60,339 nucleotides of DNA from Vulcanimicrobiota bacterium (GTDB lineage: Bacteria > Vulcanimicrobiota > Vulcanimicrobiia > Vulcanimicrobiales > Vulcanimicrobiaceae), in NCBI GenBank assembly GCA_027306785.1, contig DAHUZB010000002.1:1-60339 (forward strand), given 5' to 3'. The notes beneath the pieces are model-generated. The model made no database searches and had not been told where the DNA came from. It saw nothing but the letters and a program-made list of their open reading frames with translations. Positions within the stretch are counted from its first letter, which is position 1, and the number at the start of each line of letters is the position of its first letter. Positions 29,930 through 39,192 of the stretch are shown here, in pieces. The position numbers and the translations under genes were made by a program.

Positions 29930-31087
29930 ATGGCGCGCGTGCTCTTCGTCAGCAACGGTCACGGCGAAGCCGCGATCGCCGATCGTATCGCGCGGGAACT
30001 GCGCGTGCTCGCGCCCGACGTGCAGGTCGATCACCTTGCGCTCGTCGGCGAGCATGCGCCGCACGCGATGCGCGAGGTGGGGCCGCGTCGCGCGATGCCG
30101 AGCGGCGGGCTGATCGCGATGGGGCAGGTGGAGAACATCGCGCGCGATCTCGGCGCGGGATTGATCGGGCTCACGCTCCGGCAACGCGCGTTTCTCGTGC
30201 ACGCCCGCGGAACCTACGACCATGCGGTCGCCGTCGGCGACGTGTTCGCGCTGCTCATGACGCTCGCCGCGCGCACGCCGACGACGTATGTGGGAACGGC
30301 CAAGAGCGTGCGCGTTGCGCCGTACGGGCCGATGGAGCGCCGTGTCCTCGCGCGCGCGGCGGCGGTTTTCGTGCGCGATGAGCCGACCGCGCAGCGCCTG
30401 CGCAACGAAGGCGTGGCGGCGGATGCGCCCGGCAACGTGATCGTGGACCTTTTTGCGATGCCCGACGATCCGCGCGCGGATCGTGCGGCATTCGGCTTCA
30501 CGCCCGCGATCGCGGTGCTGCCGGGACGCCGCGCGAACGCCTACGGCGACGCGCGTTTTCTCCTCGATGTCGTACGGCGCGTCGCGCGCGAGCGCGCGGG
30601 CCTCGGTGCGGTGCTCTCGGTTGCGCCGATGCTCGCGTGCGAGACGTTCGCCGCGACGCTGCGCGACGACGGGTGGCAGATCGAACGCACCGACGACGAA
30701 GCGGTACCGTTCGTCGCGCGCGACGGCGGGCGTGAGGTCGTGCGCGCGTGGCGTGGCGAGCTCGGGCCGCTGCTTTCGCGCGCGGAGCTCGTCGTCGGTC
30801 AGGCGGGTACCGCGAACGAAGCCGCCGCGGCCGCGGGCATTCCGATCGTCGCGTTCGAACTCGGACGCGATCGCAAGACCGCGTGGTATCGTATGCGTCA
30901 GCACGGATTGCTCGGCGACGCGCTGATGATCGTACCGGGCGAGCCCGCGGAGGCGGCGAAGGCGGTCGCCGCGTTGATCGACGATACGCCGCGACGCGCG
31001 GCGATGGGTGCGGTGGGACGCGAGCGCATGGGTGCGCCGGGCGGCGCGCGCGCCATCGCGCGGGCGATCGCACGGGCCTTGCCGTGA
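29930..31087 (+). CDS. Lipid-A-disaccharide synthase-related glycosyltransferase-like protein
   Basis: 385 residues beginning MARVLFVSNGHGEAAIADRI, with GQVENIARDLGAGLIGLTL, TPTTYVGTAKSV, IAVLPGRRANAYGD and the UDP-binding-like AELVVGQAGTANEAAAAAGIP. This matches the 'lipid-A-disaccharide synthase-related' family known in cyanobacteria and relatives, which is distinct from LpxB and of unproven function. It begins immediately after the phosphoesterase stop, and the next gene overlaps it by 4 bp. A role in lipid A or envelope glycolipid assembly is the natural guess. Confidence 0.8.
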   Translation: MARVLFVSNGHGEAAIADRIARELRVLAPDVQVDHLALVGEHAPHAMREVGPRRAMPSGGLIAMGQVENIARDLGAGLIGLTLRQRAFLVHARGTYDHAVAVGDVFALLMTLAARTPTTYVGTAKSVRVAPYGPMERRVLARAAAVFVRDEPTAQRLRNEGVAADAPGNVIVDLFAMPDDPRADRAAFGFTPAIAVLPGRRANAYGDARFLLDVVRRVARERAGLGAVLSVAPMLACETFAATLRDDGWQIERTDDEAVPFVARDGGREVVRAWRGELGPLLSRAELVVGQAGTANEAAAAAGIPIVAFELGRDRKTAWYRMRQHGLLGDALMIVPGEPAEAAKAVAALIDDTPRRAAMGAVGRERMGAPGGARAIARAIARALP

Positions 31088-32298
31088 TCGAAGCGCTGCG
31101 CCGCTTCGCCCCCGCGGGACTTGCCATCGCGATGGCGAGCGTGCCGTTCTTTCCGGGCTTCATCACGCTTACGGCGGTCGCGTTTCCGGGCGTCTCCGTC
31201 GTTCCGCTGCCGATCGCCCTCGCGATTCTCGCGGCGATGGGCGTACTCGGCGTCTATGCGATCGCGCTGATGCTCGTCACGGCGCGCGATCCCGTGCCGC
31301 TTCTGCGGCCGATCGTCGCATGGTGGATTGCATCGGTCGTCGCCGCCGTGCTCGGATTCGATCCGCGCGACGGAGCGATCTTTCTCTGCATCTTAGCGCT
31401 CGGGATCGTGTGGCACAGCTTCGTGGTACGGACGTACACGTGGCCGAACGCGGCGCGCGCGATCTGGTGGAGCTATCTTATCTCCGGCATCTTCGCCTGC
31501 ACGCTTGCCGTCGGCATGCTCGTCACGCGGATACCCGCGGCACAGTACACGATCGCGCACGGGCGCGCGGTCGGCACCTTCGTGCTGCCCGGCGAGCTCG
31601 CGGGCTATCTGATTCTCTTCGTTCCGATCGCGTATGGTCTCGCGCGCACCGTGCGTTCGCGCGTGTTGCGGGCGCTCGCGTGGACCGGGGCCGCGCTCGG
31701 CGTGCTCACGATGGCGCTTACCTTCTCGCGCACGGGATGGGTGGGTCTCGCGAGTGCGCTCGCGGCCTTCGTCGCCATCCGCTCCGGCCGAGAACGGCGC
31801 GGCCTCCTCGCGGGCGGCGCGATCGTCGCCGGTGCGTTCGCATTGGTGCTCGTGCTCTTCAACGCGCACCACAATCCGAGCGAGAACTACACCCGACTCA
31901 CGATCTGGCAAGCGGCCCTCGGGTCGTTCAATCGCTTTCCGCTCACCGGCGTCGGTCCGTTCGGCTTTTCGCACGTCTATCCGCTGCTGCGCCTGCCCGA
32001 CGGCGACGAGACGGCCTTCCACGCGCACTCGCTCTATCTCACCTTTCTGGTGGAGGTCGGCGTGATCGGGCTCGCCGCGTTCCTGTGGATGCTCGTCGCA
32101 TTCGCGCGCGAGCTGCGGCGCAGGCTCGCCGATGCGGCCCCCGGCGCGGCGCTGCTTGCAACCGCGATCGCGGCGGGACTTGTCGGAGTGCTCGTGCAAG
32201 GGCTGATCGATACCGTGACCGTCGTAATTTTCGGACTGCTCCTCCCCATGCTCGCGCTCGCGCTCGTTTCGGCGCGTGCGGGAAGCGTGGACGCGTGA
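31084..32298 (+). CDS. O-antigen ligase/polymerase-like membrane protein (Wzy_C)
   Basis: 404 residues from GTG 31084, which overlaps the upstream stop by 4 bp. About ten to twelve hydrophobic segments are present. The hallmark region is SRTGWVGLASALAAFVAIRS, then a periplasmic loop with TIWQAALGSFNRFPLTGVG, and AFHAHSLYLTFLVEVGVIGL, with the conserved His of WaaL/Wzy-type enzymes. These attach or polymerise O-antigen on lipid A-core at the periplasmic face. Ligase versus polymerase cannot be decided. Confidence 0.82.
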   Translation: MIEALRRFAPAGLAIAMASVPFFPGFITLTAVAFPGVSVVPLPIALAILAAMGVLGVYAIALMLVTARDPVPLLRPIVAWWIASVVAAVLGFDPRDGAIFLCILALGIVWHSFVVRTYTWPNAARAIWWSYLISGIFACTLAVGMLVTRIPAAQYTIAHGRAVGTFVLPGELAGYLILFVPIAYGLARTVRSRVLRALAWTGAALGVLTMALTFSRTGWVGLASALAAFVAIRSGRERRGLLAGGAIVAGAFALVLVLFNAHHNPSENYTRLTIWQAALGSFNRFPLTGVGPFGFSHVYPLLRLPDGDETAFHAHSLYLTFLVEVGVIGLAAFLWMLVAFARELRRRLADAAPGAALLATAIAAGLVGVLVQGLIDTVTVVIFGLLLPMLALALVSARAGSVDA

Positions 32299-32830
32299 TC
32301 CGGCGCATCGCCCTGGCCGCCGCATGCGCGTTGCTCGCGGGCTGTAATCCCAAGGCGCCGCCCGCGACGTCGCCCTCGCCGAAGGGGAGCCCCACGCCGC
32401 CGCCGCTTTCGCTGAAAATTTCGGGCAAGGGCACCGCGACGCAGCCGGTACGCATCGTGCAGACGCGTCCCGATAACCGCCGTCAATACGAATTGGTCGC
32501 GCGTTCGTACGAGAGCATCGGCGCCGTCGGAACCACGCGCGCCCGTTTCAACGACGTGCGCATCACGTTCTTCGATCGCAACGGCACCTCGCTTGCCGCG
32601 CAGGCGCCGCAAGCGATCGTGAATCAGGCGGCGAATACGATCGAACTGCGGGGCGGCGTGCACGCGCGCAACTCCGAAGGCATGACCTTGAGTTGCGACG
32701 ATCTGGTCTACAACCGGAAGACGGAGATGATCCACGGCCGGGGACACGTCGTCATCACCGATCCCAACGGCTTCGCGGGCACCGGAAACCGCTTCGATTC
32801 CAACGTTTCGCTCACTTCCATGAGAATGCA

Positions 32831-32834
<4 letters not shown>
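32295..32834 (+). CDS. lptC: LptC-like LPS export protein, predicted lipoprotein
   Basis: 179 residues from GTG 32295 (GTGA overlap). The start RRIALAAACALLAGC is a lipoprotein signal, followed by a Pro/Ser stretch. The rest is LptC/OstA-like beta-jellyroll: YELVARSYESIGAVGTTRA, VRITFFDRNGTSLAAQAPQA, NTIELRGGVHARNSEGMTLS, DDLVYNRKTEMIHGRGHVVI. LptC normally has a membrane-spanning N-terminus; here a lipid anchor is predicted. The lptB start overlaps its stop by 4 bp (ATGA). Confidence 0.83.
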
Positions 32835-33582
<748 letters not shown>

Positions 33583-33583
<1 letters not shown>

Positions 33584-34716
33584 TGACCTTCCGTCAATGG
33601 GCGCGCTGCTATCTGCGGCTCGAGATCCTCGACCGGTATATGCTCGCGGAGCTCTCCGGTCCGTTCGGCTTCGGCCTCGCGGCGTTCACGCTGATCTTCG
33701 CGGCGACCTCGCTGCTCAATCTCGGGCGCCTCGTCTCGAGCGAGCACGCGCCGGTGTGGGCCGCGATCGAAATCTTCTTCTGGCAGCTGCCGGCCGAGAT
33801 GAGCCTGGTGCTTCCGATGGCGCTCTTGCTCGGCACGCTGCTCGCGATTCAGCGGCTTTCGGGCGAAAGCGAGATCACCGCGATGAAGGCGGGCGGCATC
33901 AGCTTCATGCGCATGTGCATGCCGCTGCTCGCGGCCGGAATCGCGATGTCGGTCGTGACGTTCGTCGTGCAAGAGGTCGTCGCACCGTTCGCGAGCGATC
34001 AGATTACCGAGATCGAGAACACGGTGCTCACGCATACGAGCGCGTTCAATCGCGATCTCACGGTCTCCGCGCCGCTGCCGAGCGGCGGTCGGCAGATGAC
34101 CTACGCCACCGCCTACGAGCCGCATTCGCAGGCGCTGTTGCACGTAACGCTCATCCAGTACGATCGGAACAACGCGCCGGTGCAGATCATCTTCGCCGAT
34201 CGCGCCGATTTCGACGCGGCGGAATGGACGCTCGAAAACGCGAGCATCTATCGCTTCAATCCCGACGGCACCGTGATCGCCGAGCCGCACATCGCGCAGC
34301 AGCAGGTGGCGCTCGGCGAGAATCCGAGCGAGATCGTGCAGCGCATCAAGCAGAACGATCCCGAGAATATGAGCCGCGCGGAGATTCGTCAGATCGTGGC
34401 CTCGGGGCAGCTCACCGCGACCGAGTACAGCAAATACGTCACCACCTATCAGGAGAAGCTCGCGAAGCCCTTCGCGTGCTTCGTCTTCATGCTGATCGCG
34501 ATTCCGTTCGGTATGCGCGCGGCGCGCAGCGGCGGCGGTACCGGCGTGGGCTTCGGCTTTGCGGTCGCGATCGTCTTCGTGTACTACATCGTGCTCACGA
34601 TCTTCTCGTACATTTCGGAGGCGTACGTGCTGCTCGCGCCGCTCTGGGCCTGGGTGCCTAACATCATCTTCACCGTCTTCGGGCTCGTGCGTCTGCGGCG
34701 GGCGGCTTCGGTATGA
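33583..34716 (+). CDS. LptF/LptG family permease (YjgP/YjgQ)
   Basis: 377 residues from GTG 33583. N-terminal membrane helices contain LEILDRYMLAELSGPFGFGL, the ERRL-like cytoplasmic region follows as LLGTLLAIQRLSGESEITAM, and KAGGISFMRMCMPLL comes next. A periplasmic beta-jellyroll occupies the middle, and three helices end it (FACFVFMLIAIPFGMRAARS, GVGFGFAVAIVFVYYIVL). Only one permease gene is visible, so the complex may use two copies of it or a partner elsewhere. Confidence 0.93.
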
Positions 34717-35666
34717 CGCCGACCTGGGTGGATGTCATCCGCGGCAGCGGCACGATCCTCATCATCATGGCGGTCGCGGGCGCGATCGCGTATGTCGGCG
34801 ACCGCGTGGGGCACCAGGTCGGGCGGCGACGTCTCACGCTCTTCGGCATGCGCCCGCGCTACACGTCGACGATCGTCGCGGTCGGCACCGGCATGCTGAT
34901 CGCCTTCATCGTGACGCTCGCCGCGATCCTCGCGTCGCAGCAGGTGAAGACGGCGTTCTTCAAACTCAACGCGCTCAATACCGAGATTCAGCAGCTGCAG
35001 AGCCGCGAACAGGAGCTCGAGAGCAAGGTTTCCACCGGGCAGCTGATCGTACGCGTGAATTCGCTGATGGTGCCGTTCTACGGGGTGGTGCCGAAGAACG
35101 AACCGCTCGATAAACGTCTGGCCACCGTCAAGACCTTTTACGACGACGCCGTCGATTACGTGAATGCCAACTACACGCGCCAAGGCTTGAAGAAGTACGT
35201 TCCGCCGGCGGGCATCACGAAGAAACTGCACGACACGTTCAGCGCGCCCGCGATCACGGCCGCTCTTATGCAGAGCGATCTGCTGCTGGTGGCGACCTCG
35301 GATCAGAACCTCTATCGCAACGATCCGATCCACTTCGAACTGCACGTGATCTCCGATATCCGGCGCTTCAAAAAAGGCGGCGTGATCGCATCGCTCGTGA
35401 TTCCGGCGGGTTCGAGCGCGAACGTGAACCTGGCGGTCAACGAACTGCAGAATATCGTCGCGAACATCGCGTCGAACGATTGGAAGCTGCCGCCGTTCCT
35501 TTCGAACAACGTGCAGGTGCTGCAAGTCTATCCCGATGCCGCGCAGATGGCGACGATGCTCGCCAAAGGCAAGGGCAACTACGTGATGACGGCGTTCGCG
35601 CAGAGCGACATCTATCCGCACTCGGGCGGCGTGCCGATCGTCGTGACGCTCACACAGGCGAAATGA
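34713..35666 (+). CDS. DUF3084-type membrane protein with coiled coil
   Basis: 317 residues. Two N-terminal membrane helices (GTILIIMAVAGAIAYVGDRV; IVAVGTGMLIAFIVTLAAIL) flank the conserved GRRRLTLFGMRPRYTSTI segment. A coiled coil (TEIQQLQSREQELESKV) and a soluble alpha/beta domain follow. This is the DUF3084 family, known in cyanobacteria and related diderms, function unknown. ATGA overlaps at both ends tie it to LptF upstream and a RuvC-like gene downstream, suggesting an envelope role. Confidence 0.85.
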   Translation: MTPTWVDVIRGSGTILIIMAVAGAIAYVGDRVGHQVGRRRLTLFGMRPRYTSTIVAVGTGMLIAFIVTLAAILASQQVKTAFFKLNALNTEIQQLQSREQELESKVSTGQLIVRVNSLMVPFYGVVPKNEPLDKRLATVKTFYDDAVDYVNANYTRQGLKKYVPPAGITKKLHDTFSAPAITAALMQSDLLLVATSDQNLYRNDPIHFELHVISDIRRFKKGGVIASLVIPAGSSANVNLAVNELQNIVANIASNDWKLPPFLSNNVQVLQVYPDAAQMATMLAKGKGNYVMTAFAQSDIYPHSGGVPIVVTLTQAK

Positions 35667-36079
35667 CGCGCGCCGTTCTCGGCATCGATCCGGGCACGCG
35701 CAAGGCCGGGTACGCGGTGGTGCGCGCGGACGGCAGCGTGCTCGCGCTCGGGATCGAGGAGGTGAGCGCGCTCGCCGCGCGCGCGCGGGCGCTCGCCGCC
35801 GAGCACGCGATCGAGGCGATCGCGATGGGCACCGGAACCAACGCGGCGCCGCTCGCTCGCTTGGTCGAAGAGCTCGGAGTTCCCGTCGTTCCGGTGGACG
35901 AGCGCGAAACCACCCTTCGGGCCCGCGGCCTCTACTTCGCCGATCACCCCCCGCGCGGATGGCGACGCTTGATTCCCTTGGGGATGCAAGTACCCCCTCG
36001 GCCCATCGACGACTATGCAGCCGTCCTCATCGCCCGTCGCTATCTGGCCGACGAAGGCAACCGCCCGGGCAGGGTATAA
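35663..36079 (+). CDS. RuvC/YqgF-like RNase H-fold protein
   Basis: 138 residues. The N-terminus TRAVLGIDPGTRKAGYAVV has the catalytic Asp of the RuvC/YqgF RNase H fold. A second acidic residue is in VPVDERETT and a third in PIDDYAAVLIARRYL. It is shorter than RuvC (about 160-170) and lacks its usual context (ruvAB), so YqgF-like RNA/DNA processing is equally possible. It is the last gene of the overlapping lpx-lpt series. Confidence 0.75.
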   Translation: MTRAVLGIDPGTRKAGYAVVRADGSVLALGIEEVSALAARARALAAEHAIEAIAMGTGTNAAPLARLVEELGVPVVPVDERETTLRARGLYFADHPPRGWRRLIPLGMQVPPRPIDDYAAVLIARRYLADEGNRPGRV

Positions 36080-36159
36080 CTGAAACGTCCGCCCGTTTCT
36101 GACGATACTAGGAGTCGCCGGCGGTCTTGGGTGGACGATCGCGCGGTGACGGAGGGGTC

Positions 36160-37275
36160 ATGCGTCGCTCGCAGAGCATGCTCGCGATCGGAGCACTGGT
36201 GGCAGTGCTCTGGCCGACTGCTGCCTCCGCTTCGCTCCCGCTGCATCCCGTCACCGTCGACGAGATGAGCCGCGCGCTCTTCGCGCGTTGCTTCGGCGAA
36301 ACCGACACGCGTTTTTCATCGCAATCGCCGCTGCGCTTGGCATTCACCGATTCGGCGCTGAGCGGTCAAGCATTCGTCGTCCGCTTCACGCGCGATGATG
36401 CTCCCCTCGTAGCGCCGTCGTCCGCGATGCAGCTGCTTGCGGCGCGCTACATCGCGACGCCGCAACTACCCGCGCAGCCGAGCTTCACCGGGCGTCTGGC
36501 CACGGTGGCGCCGAGCGACACCGCGGCGCCGATCGCGCTCTACCGCGCTCCCGAGCCCGCACCCACGCAAGGGCCTGCGATGCGTCGCTTCGATCTCGCA
36601 AACGGCTCGAATCTCGTCAGCTTTTCGCCCGTGATGCTGCCCTCACAGTCGTTCGATGCGCGTGCATCGGGCCTCGACGCGAACCCGCTCGTACCGAACG
36701 CGCATGGCGGCGTGGTCGTGCCGGTGCGCGTGGGACGCGTGCGTTTTCAAACGCATGCGGAGGCCGCGCAGGCGCAGTCCGCCGCGCTGTCGCTCGACGA
36801 CCGCGCGCTCGGTGCGGGCGCGACGTTCGACGTGCGCGCGGGCGATCGCCGCGTGGGGTTGGATCTCTCGAGCAACTACGAGCACCTCACGCTCGATGCG
36901 CCGCGCTTCAACGCCTCGAATTTCGCCGGCACCTCGACGATCGGACTCGCGGGCGAGACGCTGCCCGTCTTCGTGCCCGCGTACGCGGATGTGAGCAAAC
37001 ACACGCTCTCGGCAGGGCTCGCCGTGCCGCTCTCGCGACGTCTGACCGCGAGCGTGCGCTACGATACGCAGCATCTGCTCGGCGGGTACGGTGTGCCCGG
37101 CCTGAACAATCTCGATGCGCGTAACGACATCTACGACGCGCGCGTCACCTTCCAGCTACCGCGCAGCGCGAGCGCGCTCTCGCTGAGCGCGAAGCAGTAC
37201 CACTACACCGACAATCTCTCACCGTCGTCGTTCACGCAGACAAGCGCGAACCTCGACTTCACCGTCAAGTTCTAA
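36160..37275 (+). CDS. Predicted outer-membrane beta-barrel protein
   Basis: 371 residues from ATG 36160 with GGAGGGG just upstream. The signal peptide ends TAASAS. The mature protein is rich in alternating hydrophobic strands, especially in the second half (GATFDVRAGDRRVGLDLSSN, KHTLSAGLAVPLSRRLTASV, YDARVTFQLPRSASALSLSA), and ends in Phe (LDFTVKF), the usual barrel end signal. I do not recognise a family. Its position after the Lpt run fits an envelope protein. GAAACG/CGTTTC at 36082-36099 forms a small hairpin in the gap upstream. Confidence 0.7.
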   Translation: MRRSQSMLAIGALVAVLWPTAASASLPLHPVTVDEMSRALFARCFGETDTRFSSQSPLRLAFTDSALSGQAFVVRFTRDDAPLVAPSSAMQLLAARYIATPQLPAQPSFTGRLATVAPSDTAAPIALYRAPEPAPTQGPAMRRFDLANGSNLVSFSPVMLPSQSFDARASGLDANPLVPNAHGGVVVPVRVGRVRFQTHAEAAQAQSAALSLDDRALGAGATFDVRAGDRRVGLDLSSNYEHLTLDAPRFNASNFAGTSTIGLAGETLPVFVPAYADVSKHTLSAGLAVPLSRRLTASVRYDTQHLLGGYGVPGLNNLDARNDIYDARVTFQLPRSASALSLSAKQYHYTDNLSPSSFTQTSANLDFTVKF

Positions 37276-37288
37276 GCGGCGCCGCGTG

Positions 37289-38119
37289 ATGGCAGAACGC
37301 CGTATCCCGCGAGCGATCATCGGGGCGGTCATCGCGGTCGTGCTGTGCGCGTTCGGCGTGGTGCAGATCGGATCGGATGCGCTCTACGCGCGCGCCGCCG
37401 AACCGGGCTCGCTGCCGACCCGGATTCCGCTCCGGACGGGTCTCGCCGTCTACCGTCTGCTGGATCGCATCGCGCCCGCCGCATACGTGGAAGACACGCT
37501 CGGAAACGAGGCGCTCGCGCACGGCGAGCTCGCGCGCGCGCAGCGGTACGCGCTACGGATGCCGGCGAGCTCGCGCCGCAACGATCTCCTCGCGCGGATC
37601 GCGCTCGCGCGCGGTCAACACGTGCTCGCGCAAGAATATTTCTTCGTCGCTCCCGACGTGGACGCGATGGAGCGCGAGATCCGGCGACTTTCGGCACGCG
37701 ATCCGGCGCGTGCGTACGATCTGCAACGACGCTTCGTCGCGCGGCTACGTACGCTCGGCACGCATCCCGACGCGGTGGCCGAAGGCTACTGGCACGCCGG
37801 CATCATCGCCGAGCAGCTCGGCCGCCCGCAGGATGCGCTCGCGCAGTACGAGCGTGCGATGCACCTCGCGCCCCTCAACGCGAAGTACGTGCTCGCCGCC
37901 GCGAACCAGGCGTTCTCGATGCATGACGATGCGGCCGCCGAGCCGCTCTATCGGCACGCGCTCGACGTCGCACCCGGCAGCGCGAACGCGATCGCGGGCC
38001 TCGGTATCATGGCTTTGCATCGCGGCGACCGAGCGACCGCGCTTGCCGACGCCGCGCGGGCGCGCGCGCTCAATCCGAACGCGGGCATGCTGCACGAACT
38101 CGAGCGGGAGCTGCAGTGA
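37289..38119 (+). CDS. Membrane-anchored TPR protein
   Basis: 276 residues from ATG 37289 (GTG 37286 is the adjacent in-frame alternative). An N-terminal membrane helix (AIIGAVIAVVLCAFGVVQI) is followed by helical repeats. At least three TPR-like units occur near the C-terminus: EGYWHAGIIAEQLGRPQDAL, AKYVLAAANQAFSMHDDAAA and AIAGLGIMALHRGDRATALA. It overlaps the glycosyltransferase start by 4 bp, so a shared role in polysaccharide export or assembly is plausible, but the target is unknown. Confidence 0.75.
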   Translation: MAERRIPRAIIGAVIAVVLCAFGVVQIGSDALYARAAEPGSLPTRIPLRTGLAVYRLLDRIAPAAYVEDTLGNEALAHGELARAQRYALRMPASSRRNDLLARIALARGQHVLAQEYFFVAPDVDAMEREIRRLSARDPARAYDLQRRFVARLRTLGTHPDAVAEGYWHAGIIAEQLGRPQDALAQYERAMHLAPLNAKYVLAAANQAFSMHDDAAAEPLYRHALDVAPGSANAIAGLGIMALHRGDRATALADAARARALNPNAGMLHELERELQ

Positions 38120-39147
38120 AGATCGCGATCGACGCACAACTCGCGCTCGGCACGGCGACCGGCATCGGCGAGTACGTGCGTGGTCTCGCGCAGGCGTTGC
38201 GCGAGCGCGGCATCGACGTGCTCGAACTGCAGGAGCCCAAGCTCGATCCCTGGCGCTTCGATCGCCGCGTCTTTTGGGATCAGGTGCTGCTGCCGCAGCG
38301 CGCGCGCCAATCGGGCGCCGAGATTCTGCATTGCGCGTCGGGCACGGTCCCGATGAATGTGCCGATGCCGGTGGTCGTGACGGTGCACGACGTGGCGTGG
38401 TTGCGCGTGCAGCAACACACGCGCCCCTACGCGCGCTATTACTTCGGCGCGTTCTCCATCGATCGATACCGTCGCGCCGCCGCCATCGCGGTCGATTCCG
38501 AATTCTCGCGCCGCGAACTGCTCGAGGTCGTGCCCGATCTCGATGCCGATCGCATCCGCGTCGTCTATCCGGGCGTCTCGGCCGATTTCTGCACGCTTGC
38601 CCGCGCGCAGAGCGATCGCCGCACGATCCTCGTGGTCGGCACGGTGGAGCGGCGCAAGAATATCGAGGCCGTGATTCGCGCGCTGCCGTTTCTCGATTCC
38701 GCGCGCGTGGTCTCGGTCGGTCCGTACACGCCGTATCAGGATGAGTGCGTGCGTCTGGCCGAGATGCTCGACGTGGGCGATCGCGTCGAATTCTTAGGCT
38801 ACGTGAGCCGCGAGGAACTGCTTGCGCTCTATGCGTCGTGCGCGGTGGTGGCGATGCCCTCGCGCTACGAAGGCTTCGGCTACGGCGCGGCGCAGGCGCT
38901 CTGCGCGGGCGCACCCGTCGCGGCGTCGGATTGCGCGTCACTCCCGGAGGTGGTCGGCGACGACGGTGCGGTCGTGCCGATCGATTCCACGCAGGCGTGG
39001 GTGGATGCGCTCGGCGCCGCGCTGCACGGTGCGTGCGATGCGCGCGCGGCTCAGGCGCGCGCGCGTGCAATCGAGCGCTTCGCCTGGAGCAAGAGCGCTG
39101 CGGACATGGCGGCCACCTACGAGATCGGACTCGCCGCGCACGTGTGA
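38116..39147 (+). CDS. GT4-family glycosyltransferase
   Basis: 343 residues from GTG 38116 (GTGA overlap). A GT-B fold enzyme of the GT4 type: start KIAIDAQLALGTATGIGEYV, VVTVHDVAWL, and sugar-nucleotide site features VVGTVERRKNIEAVIRAL, VEFLGYVSREELLALYASC and the E-x7-E region PSRYEGFGYGAAQAL. It transfers a sugar from an activated donor to an envelope polysaccharide or glycolipid; donor and acceptor are unclear. Confidence 0.88.
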   Translation: MKIAIDAQLALGTATGIGEYVRGLAQALRERGIDVLELQEPKLDPWRFDRRVFWDQVLLPQRARQSGAEILHCASGTVPMNVPMPVVVTVHDVAWLRVQQHTRPYARYYFGAFSIDRYRRAAAIAVDSEFSRRELLEVVPDLDADRIRVVYPGVSADFCTLARAQSDRRTILVVGTVERRKNIEAVIRALPFLDSARVVSVGPYTPYQDECVRLAEMLDVGDRVEFLGYVSREELLALYASCAVVAMPSRYEGFGYGAAQALCAGAPVAASDCASLPEVVGDDGAVVPIDSTQAWVDALGAALHGACDARAAQARARAIERFAWSKSAADMAATYEIGLAAHV

Positions 39148-39192
39148 CGCGGGCACGTCCTCGCACGAGGCGATGCGGGCACTCACCCGCGC